From contig CAMBUL010000008.1 in the NCBI GenBank assembly GCA_945871065.1, positions 1 to 55,169 on the forward strand: DNA of 55,169 nucleotides, given 5' to 3'. Source of the stretch: Chthoniobacter flavus (GTDB taxonomy: Bacteria; Verrucomicrobiota; Verrucomicrobiia; Chthoniobacterales; JACTMZ01). The translations under genes and the position numbers were made by a program. The stretch's first letter is position 1. Each line of letters opens with the position of its first letter. Of this stretch, positions 37,640-46,754 are shown in pieces. The notes under the pieces are model-generated. The model was not told the origin of the DNA and searched no databases. It worked only from the letters and a program-made list of their open reading frames with translations.

Positions 37640-39220
37640 ATGAGTGAGGCAGGAAAAATCAGGCCGTGGTGGACTTGGGGCCTTTTGGTCGCCGTGGTCA
37701 CGGCAGTCGTCTTCCTGCCGTCCGTCCGGTTTCCGTTTTTCCCCTTTTGGGATGATGACATCCATGTTCACGCCAACCCGCACATTACCGAGCTTTCCTG
37801 GCGCAGCATCGGGGCCTTTTGGTCTGGGCCATGGCAGCAACTTTACATTCCGCTCACTTATTCCACTTGGGCCGGCCTGGCGGCTTTCTCGCGCTGGACG
37901 GACGGTTTACCGGTCTCTTCCGGCGCGCTCAATGCTGCTTGGTTCCATGGGGCCAACGTGCTCGGGCACACGATTTCCGCCCTGCTCGCTTTCCTCCTTC
38001 TGCGGCGACTGGCGGGGAAATTCTGCGTTGGTGCTCCGGGGCAACGGCTGGATTTGGCCTCCGCACTTGGCGCCTTGTTTTTCGCCTTGCATCCCCTCCA
38101 AGTCGAACCCGTGGCCTGGATCTCCGGGCTGCGTGATGTGCTCGGCGGATGCCTCGGACTGGCTTCTCTCGTCGTGCTCTTCGGGGGAGAACGTCCGGGG
38201 CCGCCGCGCTGGACCGCGGCCACCCTGCTCTTTCTCGCTTCCTTGGCGGCGAAGCCCGCCGGCGTTGCTCTCCCTCTCGTCGCCGGCGTGCTGGCCGTCA
38301 TGCCGTTCCGCTGGTCGGGACGGCAAATCGCTTTTTCGCTCGGACCATGGCTGGTCATCGGCGTGCTGTGGGTTGTCCTGACCAGCAGCGCGCAATGGGC
38401 GGCAGAGCTTGCCGTCGGCCTCGTGCCGGTCTGGACGCGTCCGTTGGTCGCCGGTGACGCCTTGGCTTTTTACCTGGCCAAAACTTTGTGGCCATCCGGC
38501 TTAGCTGCCGACTACGGACGCTCCCCCGACCACGTGCTCGCGGCGGGTTGGCTGTGGTGGGCATGGCTGGGTCCAGTTGCTCTTGCCGTGCTACTCAGCG
38601 CCGTGAAGCAGTTGCGCATCTACCTTGTGCCCCTCCTTGTTTTCGCCGCCGCACTACTCCCGACCTTGGGGTTGGTGCCGTTCAATTTCCAAGTCGTGAG
38701 CACGGTGGCCGACCGCTACGCCTACCTCGCCCTCATCGGACCGGCCTTGGCTCTGTCCCTGATTGTGGCCCGCTCTCCCGCGCTCCCGGCTACCGTGCTG
38801 GCCGTACTCACGGTTACGGCACTCCTCTTCTGCACGGTGCAACGACTGCCACTTTGGTCGGAAGATGTGAAACTCTTTGCCGCCACGCTGGAAGTGAACC
38901 CGCAGAGCTGGAAAGCGATGCACAATTACGCATCGGCCCTGGACGATCGCGGTCGCACCGCGGAGGCTGCAGAACGCATGCAGGAAGTCATTGCTCGGCG
39001 GCCCGACAGTGCCGAGGCTTATAACGATTTTGCTGTCATGGAGTGGAAACTCGGACGGCGGCCCGGAGCGGTTGCCCTCATGCGGCGGTCGGTCATGCTT
39101 CGGCCCACCCCGGGGTCCGCGCGCAATCTCGCGGTGATGGAAGAGGAAATCGGCAATCCGGCCGGACGCGACGAGGCGTTGCAAATTCTCCAGCAGTTGC
39201 AGACGCCGGGGAGCAACTGA
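37640..39220 (+). CDS. Multi-TM protein with C-terminal TPR (TMTC/PMT-like, DUF1736-type)
   Basis: FPFWDDDIHVHANPHIT...WAGLAAFSRW; LGALFFALHPLQVEPVAWISGLRDVLGGCLGLASLVVLF; VVSTVADRYAYLALIGPALAL; C-terminal TPR repeats. Confidence 0.8.
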   Translation: MSEAGKIRPWWTWGLLVAVVTAVVFLPSVRFPFFPFWDDDIHVHANPHITELSWRSIGAFWSGPWQQLYIPLTYSTWAGLAAFSRWTDGLPVSSGALNAAWFHGANVLGHTISALLAFLLLRRLAGKFCVGAPGQRLDLASALGALFFALHPLQVEPVAWISGLRDVLGGCLGLASLVVLFGGERPGPPRWTAATLLFLASLAAKPAGVALPLVAGVLAVMPFRWSGRQIAFSLGPWLVIGVLWVVLTSSAQWAAELAVGLVPVWTRPLVAGDALAFYLAKTLWPSGLAADYGRSPDHVLAAGWLWWAWLGPVALAVLLSAVKQLRIYLVPLLVFAAALLPTLGLVPFNFQVVSTVADRYAYLALIGPALALSLIVARSPALPATVLAVLTVTALLFCTVQRLPLWSEDVKLFAATLEVNPQSWKAMHNYASALDDRGRTAEAAERMQEVIARRPDSAEAYNDFAVMEWKLGRRPGAVALMRRSVMLRPTPGSARNLAVMEEEIGNPAGRDEALQILQQLQTPGSN

Positions 39221-39327
39221 ACTTTACGCGGCGCCCCACGGGGGTTGGATGGGAGGCTTGAATCTCTCTCGATACTTTAATCAAGAAAGCGGTGTCACCC
39301 CGCCGATCGGCGCGCTAAAAGGAAGGC

Positions 39328-40077
39328 GTGGCTGCGAAACAAAACTACCCGAGGTTGGTTATCGATGCCGGCAATTCCACGGTGAAATTCGCCTTGGTAA
39401 CACGGCCCGGAGCGAGGCTGCAGAGCGCCGGCCTGGTTGCGACCGAAAAACTCACCGTGACCCGGGTGCGCGCAATCTGTCGCCAAACTTGCACCCGCAG
39501 CGCAGTGGCCTCGAGCGTGGTGCCCCGCATCACCACCATCCTCCGCACAACCTGCCCGGCCGTTTCGTTGATCCAAACTTCGTCGGCCCTCAACTTCCGG
39601 ACGGATGTCGATCGGCGCACGGTCGGGGCCGATCGCCTGGCCAATATGGCCGAGGCAGTGCGGCGATTTGGCAAAAATGTGATTGTGGCTGATTTTGGCA
39701 CGGCGGCGACTTTCGACGTGCTCGACGAACGCGGATGGTTCATCGGCGGCGCCATTGCTCCAGGGTTGCCCACCTTGGTGCATGCTCTATCCGAGAGGGG
39801 GATGCAGCTGCCGGTCATCGACACCAAGTCGCCGCGCACGTTGATCGGCAAAAACACGAAGGACGCCCTGCGCGCCGGCATCTGCGGGGGTTATGCCGGT
39901 TTGGTCGAACATTTGTTGGCAAAGCTCGGGGCGGGCCAAAGGCGTGTTGTCTTCACCGGCGGGGATTCCCGCGCGGTGGCCAAACTGATCGCGCGAAAAG
40001 TCATGGTTGACCCGCTTTGGACGCTGGGAGGCATTGCGGTTTTGGGCGCCTTAAACACCCGCGAATCAAGCGAATAA
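39328..40077 (+). CDS. coaX: Type III pantothenate kinase
   Basis: GTG start; LVIDAGNSTVKFALV; VGADRLANMAEAVRRFGKNVIVADFGTAATFDVLDERGWFIGGAIAPGL. Confidence 0.92.
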   Translation: MAAKQNYPRLVIDAGNSTVKFALVTRPGARLQSAGLVATEKLTVTRVRAICRQTCTRSAVASSVVPRITTILRTTCPAVSLIQTSSALNFRTDVDRRTVGADRLANMAEAVRRFGKNVIVADFGTAATFDVLDERGWFIGGAIAPGLPTLVHALSERGMQLPVIDTKSPRTLIGKNTKDALRAGICGGYAGLVEHLLAKLGAGQRRVVFTGGDSRAVAKLIARKVMVDPLWTLGGIAVLGALNTRESSE

Positions 40078-40175
40078 GGGCTTTGCGGGGCGATTCACCT
40101 TGCGGCGTGAGGTGGTGCCGGTAACTTAAAGCCAGCCGGCGGCGCTGAAAACCGGACGTTGCGGCAACACATATT

Positions 40176-41402
40176 ATGGCCAACGCAATGGTGATCGGAA
40201 TGGGCGGGGTGGGATCCGTCATCGCCCAGAAACTGCACGAATACGACTGCATCGACCGGATCATTTGTGCCGACCGCGACACCGTCTTCGCCGAGCAGCT
40301 TTCCAAACGCATTCCAAACAACCGCTTCGTCGTGGTCAAGGCTGACGCCATGGACGTGAAAGGGACGACGGCTCTGATCAAAGAGCACAAAGTCAAGGTG
40401 ACCTGCAACGCGGCGGTCTGCGCGACCAACCATTCGGTCCTCACCGCCTGCGCCGAGGCCGGCTCGCATTACCTCGACATGGCAGCCGACATCTATGCCC
40501 CTCCCGGGGCGCGTCGCACGTCGAAGAATTCTTTCGACACCGAGATCGAGGCCTTCAACGAAATCTTCGAGGAAAAGAAACTCGCAGGCATCCTCTGCAT
40601 GGGCATGGATCCGGGTGCGGTGAACATCTTCGCGCGCTGGGCGATGGACCGCCTCGACACGGCAACAAGTATCCGGGTGCTTGATGCGGATAACGCGGAG
40701 GTCAAAGGCTACCGTTTCGCCGTCCTTTTTTCCCCCGAGACCTTTTTCGAGGAGCTCGGCGCGGTGCCTTACTTTGTCAAAAACGGCAAGGTGACGGCGG
40801 GGAAACCCCTCGAATCGGAATTCGAGTGGATCCGGTTTCCCGAACCGATCGGCCTGCAACCGACCTATGCAGTAGCGCACGAGGAAGGGGTGAGCTTGGG
40901 GATCTATCCACCGTTTGTGCAGAAAGGCGTGCGCTACTCGGTCTTCAAATACAGCGTGAGCGACAAGGTCGTGCACCTTTCAAAGTCCCTCGCCTTGCTC
41001 GATCTTGACACGTGGAAAAAAGTGAAGGTTGACGGTGTCGAGGTCTCGCCCGTGCGGGTGGCCACCCATGCCTTGCCCAAACCGGCGCAGTTGGGTCCGA
41101 CCGTCGACGGCTATTCGTGCGTCGGCACCGAAGTGCGGGGGACGCTCGGTCGGCGGCGCGTCGAGTATTTCATCTACACGATGGACAACCACCGTGACTG
41201 CTACGAGAAATACGGCTACTCGCTCACCCTCGTGCAGACCGGCATACCGCCCGCGCTGACCGCGCGCCTGCTCATCGAGGGCAAGATCAAGGAACGCGGG
41301 GTGATGATGCCGGAAGCGCTGCAACCGGATGAATTGATGACTCACTTCAGCCACGAAGGCCTCCCTATTTTTGTCGAAAAGCGCGAGACTGAGCGGATAT
41401 GA
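40176..41402 (+). CDS. Saccharopine dehydrogenase family protein (lysine 6-dehydrogenase / carboxynorspermidine synthase / SDH-like)
   Basis: N-terminal Rossmann MANAMVIGMGGVGSVIAQKL; VTCNAAVCATNHSVLTACAEAGSHYLDMA; GILCMGMDPGAVNIFARWAM. Confidence 0.82.
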   Translation: MANAMVIGMGGVGSVIAQKLHEYDCIDRIICADRDTVFAEQLSKRIPNNRFVVVKADAMDVKGTTALIKEHKVKVTCNAAVCATNHSVLTACAEAGSHYLDMAADIYAPPGARRTSKNSFDTEIEAFNEIFEEKKLAGILCMGMDPGAVNIFARWAMDRLDTATSIRVLDADNAEVKGYRFAVLFSPETFFEELGAVPYFVKNGKVTAGKPLESEFEWIRFPEPIGLQPTYAVAHEEGVSLGIYPPFVQKGVRYSVFKYSVSDKVVHLSKSLALLDLDTWKKVKVDGVEVSPVRVATHALPKPAQLGPTVDGYSCVGTEVRGTLGRRRVEYFIYTMDNHRDCYEKYGYSLTLVQTGIPPALTARLLIEGKIKERGVMMPEALQPDELMTHFSHEGLPIFVEKRETERI

Positions 41403-42829
41403 AGCCCCGCCCTTTTCTTCTCGGCGACCACTCCGTCCGCACGGAGGAAACGGCGGCGGTGCACAATCCTTACGACGGTGCATTGGTCGCCGAAGTCTGC
41501 ATGGCCGGGGCGAAAGAAATCGGCGAAGCGCTGGACTTGGCCGCGTGCACCTTCGAAGAAGCGCGTCAGACCGAGCCTGTCGAACGGTCGCGTTTGCTCC
41601 GCCGGATCGCGGACGCCATCGGCCAGCGGGCCGATGAATTCGTCGAGTTGCTCATCGCTGAAGCCGGCAAACCCGTGTCGCTGGCCAGAATCGAAGTGCA
41701 GCGGGCGCAATCGACTTTCGAATTGGCGGCGGCGGAGGCACTGAGGCCGAACGGCCATCCCATCGAAATGGGAGCGACACCCGCCGGGGCGGGACATTCT
41801 GGCCTGGCGCGACGCTTCCCTCTCGGTGTCATTCTCGGCATCACACCATTCAATTTCCCGCTCAACCTCGTGGCCCACAAAGTCGCCCCGTGCCTCGCGA
41901 CGGGAAATACCATGATTCTCAAGCCGGCTATGAAGACGCCGCTGTGCGCCCTGCTCCTCGGGGAGGTCCTCGCGGAATGCGAGGCACCGGCAGGGCAGGT
42001 CTCATTCCTGCCTTTCGGCCACCAGCACGTCGGCCCCTTGCTGCGTGATCCCCGGGTCAAGATGCTTTCCTTCACCGGCGGGGTCGAAGTCGGGTGGAAG
42101 CTCAAGTCCGAAGCGGTGAAGCAAAAAATCACCCTCGAACTCGGCGGCAATGCCGCCTGCGTGGTCGAGCCCGATTCCGATTGGCGCCGGCACGCCGCAA
42201 AAATGGCAGTCGGCGCCTTCGCTTATGCGGGGCAGTCGTGCATCAGTGTGCAAAGGATCTTCGTGCACGAATCGATTTACGGGGAATTCAGAGAAGCGTT
42301 CCTTACCCAAGTGCGTGAGAAGGCCGTGGCCGGGGACCCGCGCGACACCAAGACACTGGTCGGTCCGATGATCACCAAAGCGGCGCTGGACAATGTTGTT
42401 GCTTGGGTCAAGGACGCCGTATCACGCGGGGCCAAGTTGCTTACCCCGCTCAAAGTCGATGGCCAGATACTGCACCCCGTCGTTCTGGAAAACGTGCCGC
42501 GCGATACGGCTATTGCCTGCGAGGAGGCGTTTGCCCCGGTCGTGGTGCTGGAATCCTACCAGACCTTCGCCGACGGCCTCGCTGCGGTGAACGATTCGAA
42601 ATTCGGGCTGCAGGCGGGCGTCTTCACCGGGGATTTGGCGAAAGTTTACCAGGCATACGATGCGCTCGAGGTCGGTGGCGTCCTGATCAACCAGGTCCCG
42701 ACCTTCCGCACTGAGAACATGCCCTACGGCGGGGTCAAAGACAGTGGGTTCGGTCGCGAGGGCGTGCCTTACGCCATGGAGGACATGACCGAAATCAAAT
42801 CGCTGATCATCAACGAACGCGGGGTCTGA
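41399..42829 (+). CDS. NAD(P)-dependent aldehyde dehydrogenase family protein
   Basis: FPLGVILGITPFNFPLNLVAHKVAPCLATGNTMILKPA; ITLELGGNAACVVEPD; FAYAGQSCISVQRIFVHE catalytic Cys; 4-nt overlap with upstream gene. Confidence 0.93.
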   Translation: MKPRPFLLGDHSVRTEETAAVHNPYDGALVAEVCMAGAKEIGEALDLAACTFEEARQTEPVERSRLLRRIADAIGQRADEFVELLIAEAGKPVSLARIEVQRAQSTFELAAAEALRPNGHPIEMGATPAGAGHSGLARRFPLGVILGITPFNFPLNLVAHKVAPCLATGNTMILKPAMKTPLCALLLGEVLAECEAPAGQVSFLPFGHQHVGPLLRDPRVKMLSFTGGVEVGWKLKSEAVKQKITLELGGNAACVVEPDSDWRRHAAKMAVGAFAYAGQSCISVQRIFVHESIYGEFREAFLTQVREKAVAGDPRDTKTLVGPMITKAALDNVVAWVKDAVSRGAKLLTPLKVDGQILHPVVLENVPRDTAIACEEAFAPVVVLESYQTFADGLAAVNDSKFGLQAGVFTGDLAKVYQAYDALEVGGVLINQVPTFRTENMPYGGVKDSGFGREGVPYAMEDMTEIKSLIINERGV

Positions 42830-42835
42830 CCGCGC

Positions 42836-43288
42836 ATGCTCAACGTCGTTCTGGTCGAGCCTGAAATCCCGCAGAATACGGGCAACATTGCGCGTACCTG
42901 TCTTGCGGCCGGCGCACGGCTGCACTTGGTCGAGCCGCTCGGCTTCGACCTTGACGGCGCGGCCCTGCGGCGGGCGGGGATGGATTATTGGGACAAGTGC
43001 GACGTGCACCGTTGGCCGTCACTCGATGCCCTGCGGGCCGAGGCCGGGCCGGCGCGGTTCTACTGCCTGACTTCGAAGGCGAAGAGGCCATATTGGGAGG
43101 CTCGGTTCGCCCATGGCGACTATTTGCTCTTCGGCCGCGAGACCCGCGGACTGCCGGAAAGCCTGCTCGAGAAAGAAAAAGAGCGCCTCTTGACCATCCC
43201 GATGGAGCATGCCGCACGGAGCCTGAACCTCGCCACGTCGGTTGGGATTGTGCTTTATGAAGCGCGCAGGCAAATTCATCAGCTATGA
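42836..43288 (+). CDS. trmL: tRNA (cytidine(34)-2'-O)-methyltransferase TrmL (SPOUT)
   Basis: MLNVVLVEPEIPQNTGNIARTCLAAGARLHLVEPLGFDL; DYLLFGRETRGLPESLL; RSLNLATSVGIVLYEARRQ. Confidence 0.95.
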   Translation: MLNVVLVEPEIPQNTGNIARTCLAAGARLHLVEPLGFDLDGAALRRAGMDYWDKCDVHRWPSLDALRAEAGPARFYCLTSKAKRPYWEARFAHGDYLLFGRETRGLPESLLEKEKERLLTIPMEHAARSLNLATSVGIVLYEARRQIHQL

Positions 43289-43355
43289 GAGCCGCCAACG
43301 CCCCGCCCTGCGCCGGAACCAACGTTCGGCGCCTGGACGACGAAACGAGGCCAAT

Positions 43356-43907
43356 GTGGAACCACAAAAAACGCAACAAGTGAGCATTGAGTCGACCGTG
43401 TCGCAGAAAAAGCGCGTGCTCTTCATCTGCAGCGGCAATTATTACCGCAGTCGGTTGGCCGAGATTCTTTTCAACCATGAAGCGGCTGCCGCCGGTTTGG
43501 CTTGGGAATCGGGCTCCCGAGGCTTGCTCAAGGCGCGCGAACTGAAGGGTATGTCGGGGCACACCGCAGCCTACCTCAAAGAGGCTGAACTGACCCACCT
43601 TGCCGCGGAACCGCGCGACCCGATTCCCATCGATGTGGAAGACCTGACGGGCTCCGATCTCATCGTCGCGATGTGCCGCGAGGAACACCAGCCGATGATC
43701 GAGCAAAAGTTCCTCTCACTGGCCAAGGCATTGCACAAGGCGGGGCGGATCCGCTTCTGGAATGTTTACGATGTCCCGGCGCGCCCCCATGCCATCGTTC
43801 GCCTGCTCGGCGGCGGTCACAAGGGCCCCAGTCAGCCCGCCGGTAGCGGCACGGAACATATCGCCTTGGCGGTCAAAGAATTGGTCCGGGAATTGGCCAA
43901 GCATTAA
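43356..43907 (+). CDS. Low-molecular-weight protein tyrosine phosphatase / arsenate reductase-like protein
   Basis: VLFICSGNYYRSRLAEILFNHEA P-loop (CX4-5RS); GTG start at 43356 is an inference. Confidence 0.7.
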   Translation: MEPQKTQQVSIESTVSQKKRVLFICSGNYYRSRLAEILFNHEAAAAGLAWESGSRGLLKARELKGMSGHTAAYLKEAELTHLAAEPRDPIPIDVEDLTGSDLIVAMCREEHQPMIEQKFLSLAKALHKAGRIRFWNVYDVPARPHAIVRLLGGGHKGPSQPAGSGTEHIALAVKELVRELAKH

Positions 43908-44000
43908 CGTTGTAGATACGAGATAGAATACTCATATCAAACCACCTCCAAGCCATTTTCTACTGGTCAAGGGGGGGAACATACAGTAGGTTATTCGATT

Positions 44001-44300
44001 ATGCCGATTCAGAGAAAAAGCGCTTTTTCCCGCCGATTGCCGGATTTGGTCACCGAAGAATTAGTCGGTGTACTTTCCAAGAAAACCTCCTTCGAATTCA
44101 AGCAACTCTTCGACTTGGTCCACGAAAAACTGCGCAAGCGCAACGCGGCCAGCGGAGGAGAAGAAATGCTCCGCCTGCGCGCCTACGAAAAGCTGCAAAA
44201 TCTTGTTTCCCGCGGCATGGTCAAGAAGACCGGCAAGAAATACCGGGGACTCGCTTCTTTGGCCAACGCCCTTGAGCCGGCCGACGCGCCGGTTCGCTGA
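44001..44300 (+). CDS. Small basic protein with possible winged-helix fold
   Basis: 99 aa; ...LRAYEKLQNLVSRGMVKKTGKKYRGLASL looks like a wHTH recognition helix plus wing; no family recognised. Confidence 0.6.
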   Translation: MPIQRKSAFSRRLPDLVTEELVGVLSKKTSFEFKQLFDLVHEKLRKRNAASGGEEMLRLRAYEKLQNLVSRGMVKKTGKKYRGLASLANALEPADAPVR

Positions 44301-44313
44301 CGTTCCGCTTGGT

Positions 44314-44691
44314 ATGCTCACCGAGCAGTACCTGCCGCTGGCCATCCACATCGCCGTGGCCATCGGCTTGTCGGCCTCCATCTTTGCCGCCAGCCTTCTG
44401 CTCGGCCGGGCCGGAAAGCGCACGCCGGCCAAAGACATGGCTTACGAGTGCGGCATGCCCGTACGGGAAGCAGCCGCCCCGCGCTTCAGTGTGAAGTTCT
44501 ATCTCGTGGCCATGCTCTTCATCCTTTTCGATATCGAGATCGTCTTCATGTATCCTTGGGCCGTCGTCTACCGCGACTTTCTGGCACAGCAGGGCGGCAT
44601 CATCTTCTGGAGCATGGCCGGTTTTGTCACCGTGCTGACCATCGGCTACATTTACGCCCTCAAAAAAGGCGCGTTGGATTGGCGTAGTTAG
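44314..44691 (+). CDS. nuoA: NADH-quinone oxidoreductase subunit A
   Basis: MAYECGMPVREAAAPRFSVKFYLVAMLFILFDIEIVFMYPWAVVYRDF is diagnostic of NuoA. Confidence 0.96.
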   Translation: MLTEQYLPLAIHIAVAIGLSASIFAASLLLGRAGKRTPAKDMAYECGMPVREAAAPRFSVKFYLVAMLFILFDIEIVFMYPWAVVYRDFLAQQGGIIFWSMAGFVTVLTIGYIYALKKGALDWRS

Positions 44692-44796
44692 AGCAGCCAA
44701 AGATTTTCCGCGTCCATGGTGCAGTGCCAGCGCGCTCCGACCACTGCTCCCAGCCCTGCGTGGCGACATAATCTGGTTCCAGCCTCGAAGTTCGGG

Positions 44797-46158
44797 TCAA
44801 AGCATCCCAGCCAGCCGACCGGCCAGAAAATCCGACTCTTGCGGGGTTAGATCGAAAGGTGGGGCCAAGGACAGCACGTTTCCCTGCCGCCCCCCGGCGA
44901 GCAGCAAGATTCCCTCCTGTAAAGCCTCCGTCACACAGTGCGCCGCCAAGGCTTGATCCGGCGAACCATCGGCCCGAATAATTTCCATCCCAACCAACAA
45001 GCCCGCCCCGCGCACATCGCCAACCGTCGCCGCCGGAATTTTCTGCAACACCTCCCGCAAATGCCGTCCAGCCGCCAGCACCTTGGCCGCCGTCTCCGGC
45101 CTCGCATGCTCCCGCAAGGCGGCAACAGCCATGGCACAGCCCAGCGGGTTGCCAAGAAACGTGCTGGTGTGCAGCGCCTCGCCAGCCGACTCAGGCCATG
45201 CGTCCATCACGGTGGCGCGACCGACACAGGCAGACAGGGGAAATCCGGAAGTCAGCGCTTTGCCGAGACAAATGAGGTCGGGAACAACCTCGGAGTGCTC
45301 GCACGCGAAAAGTCGTCCGGTGCGGTTCAGTCCGGTATAAATCTCATCGGCCACAAGGAGAATTTTCTCCTCGTCACAAAGCCGCCGGAGAAGCCGAAGA
45401 AAATCACGCGGCGGCACGATATCCCCTCCCCGGCCTTGGATCGGCTCGACCAGGATGGCCCCGATCTCACCCTTGCTTAGTTCGGTGACAATGCGTCTTT
45501 CCAGCTCTTCGAGACAACCGTTGCTGCAATGGGGAAATTCCCCCCCTTCGAGGGCCAAGACACCGCCGTGCCCGAGCGGACACCGGAAACAATACGGATA
45601 AGGGACGCTCACCGCGAATCCACCAAGTTGCGCGGCGAAGGGTGCGCGGAAAAACTCCAGTGCCGATGCTTCGAGTGCTCCGTAGCCGAGGCCATGATAA
45701 GCCCCGGCGAAGACGAGCACGCCCGGCTTGCCACTATGGAGCACCGCCGTCTTCAGAGCGGCCTCGATCGCATCCGACCCCGAATTGCCGAGGATCACTT
45801 TGCCACGACCCACGCCCCACCGCTCAAAAGTGAGCTCGCTGAGCATTTCGCACAGCTCGACTTTCGATTCCGCCGGATGCACATCTCCCATGGCATGAAG
45901 GAGTTTTCGCGACTGGTCCGCAAGTGCCTCTCGCACTGGTGGCGACGAATGGCCCAACCCCGCCACCCCGAAGCCGGAAGTAAAATCGAGGAAACGGTTG
46001 CCGTCCGCGTCCCACACATTGACCCCTTCGGCCCTCTCCCAGAAAACAGGCCACCGTTCGCCGACCAGCGTCACGTTGCGCGACTCGACCCGGCGCAGAC
46101 GCGCGGCCAACTCGCGCGAGCGTGGTCCGGGAATTTCCGTACGCAGCTCAGGAAACAT
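44797..46158 (-). CDS. Class III aminotransferase (PLP-dependent, 4-aminobutyrate/ornithine-type)
   Basis: FLDFTSGFGVAGLGHSSPPV; LVFAGAYHGLGYGALEAS; LLVADEIYTGLNRTGRLFACEH..PDLICLGKALTSGFPLSACVG; TSTFLGNPLGCAMAVAAL. Confidence 0.9.
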   Translation of the reverse strand: MFPELRTEIPGPRSRELAARLRRVESRNVTLVGERWPVFWERAEGVNVWDADGNRFLDFTSGFGVAGLGHSSPPVREALADQSRKLLHAMGDVHPAESKVELCEMLSELTFERWGVGRGKVILGNSGSDAIEAALKTAVLHSGKPGVLVFAGAYHGLGYGALEASALEFFRAPFAAQLGGFAVSVPYPYCFRCPLGHGGVLALEGGEFPHCSNGCLEELERRIVTELSKGEIGAILVEPIQGRGGDIVPPRDFLRLLRRLCDEEKILLVADEIYTGLNRTGRLFACEHSEVVPDLICLGKALTSGFPLSACVGRATVMDAWPESAGEALHTSTFLGNPLGCAMAVAALREHARPETAAKVLAAGRHLREVLQKIPAATVGDVRGAGLLVGMEIIRADGSPDQALAAHCVTEALQEGILLLAGGRQGNVLSLAPPFDLTPQESDFLAGRLAGML

Positions 46159-46223
46159 AGGCGAACGCTAACCCTTTCACCATCGTAGCGCTAACACCTT
46201 CCGTCCGGACAGTCAGGCGCACG

Positions 46224-46237
46224 TTGCCCGCGGGCAA
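46224..46237. repeat. Perfect 14-bp palindrome TTGCCCGCGGGCAA
   Basis: Between the divergent aminotransferase and ptsN-like genes; possible operator. Confidence 0.55.
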
Positions 46238-46286
46238 TTCATCTTGCCATGTGGGACTCCGTTGGTATCGTGGCGGGTCAAGGCGC

Positions 46287-46754
46287 ATGACACTGTCGAG
46301 TTTGCTCACAGTCGGGGAAATTATTCCCGAAATGAAAACAACGGAGCGATGGCCGGCGATCACGGAGATCGTAGACCTGCTCGTGTCGACGCAACGTATT
46401 GAACCGCAATACCGGGAGAGCGTTTTGGACGCCTTGAAGCAGCGCGAGGAAACGATGAGCACAGGCATCGGGTTCGGCATCGCCATCCCGCATGCCTCGT
46501 CGGAGCACGTCACTGAAGTGGTGGCCGCCTTCGGCCGTTCGCCCTCAGGCATCGAATTCGACTCGCTCGACAACGAACTTGTCCATTTTATTGTTTTGTT
46601 CGTTGTTCCCCGTGACCAATTCCAGGTTCACCTGCGTACCCTTGCCGCCATCGCCAAATTCCTCAATGACCGCACGGTGCGCGAGGAACTGGCGGCCGCA
46701 ACCGACGCGCAAGCCATTCTGCAAGTTTTCGCCAGCCGCGGCGGTCACCGCTGA
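46287..46754 (+). CDS. PTS EIIA-type protein (PtsN/fructose EIIA-like)
   Basis: SVLDALKQREETMSTGIGFGIAIPHASSEHVTEVVAAFGRSPSGIEFDSLDNELVHFIVLFVVPRDQFQVHLRTLAAIAKFLND; phosphorylatable His in IPHA. Confidence 0.88.
   Translation: MTLSSLLTVGEIIPEMKTTERWPAITEIVDLLVSTQRIEPQYRESVLDALKQREETMSTGIGFGIAIPHASSEHVTEVVAAFGRSPSGIEFDSLDNELVHFIVLFVVPRDQFQVHLRTLAAIAKFLNDRTVREELAAATDAQAILQVFASRGGHR

Noticed and set aside
43930-43990. ACTCATATCAAACC...TTTTCTACTGGTC upstream of the small wHTH gene looked like a second purine riboswitch.
   Set aside because: No P1 3' strand (UAUGGG/UAUGAG) follows, no P2/P3 pairing and no loop-loop complementarity; superficial match in an AT-rich promoter region.
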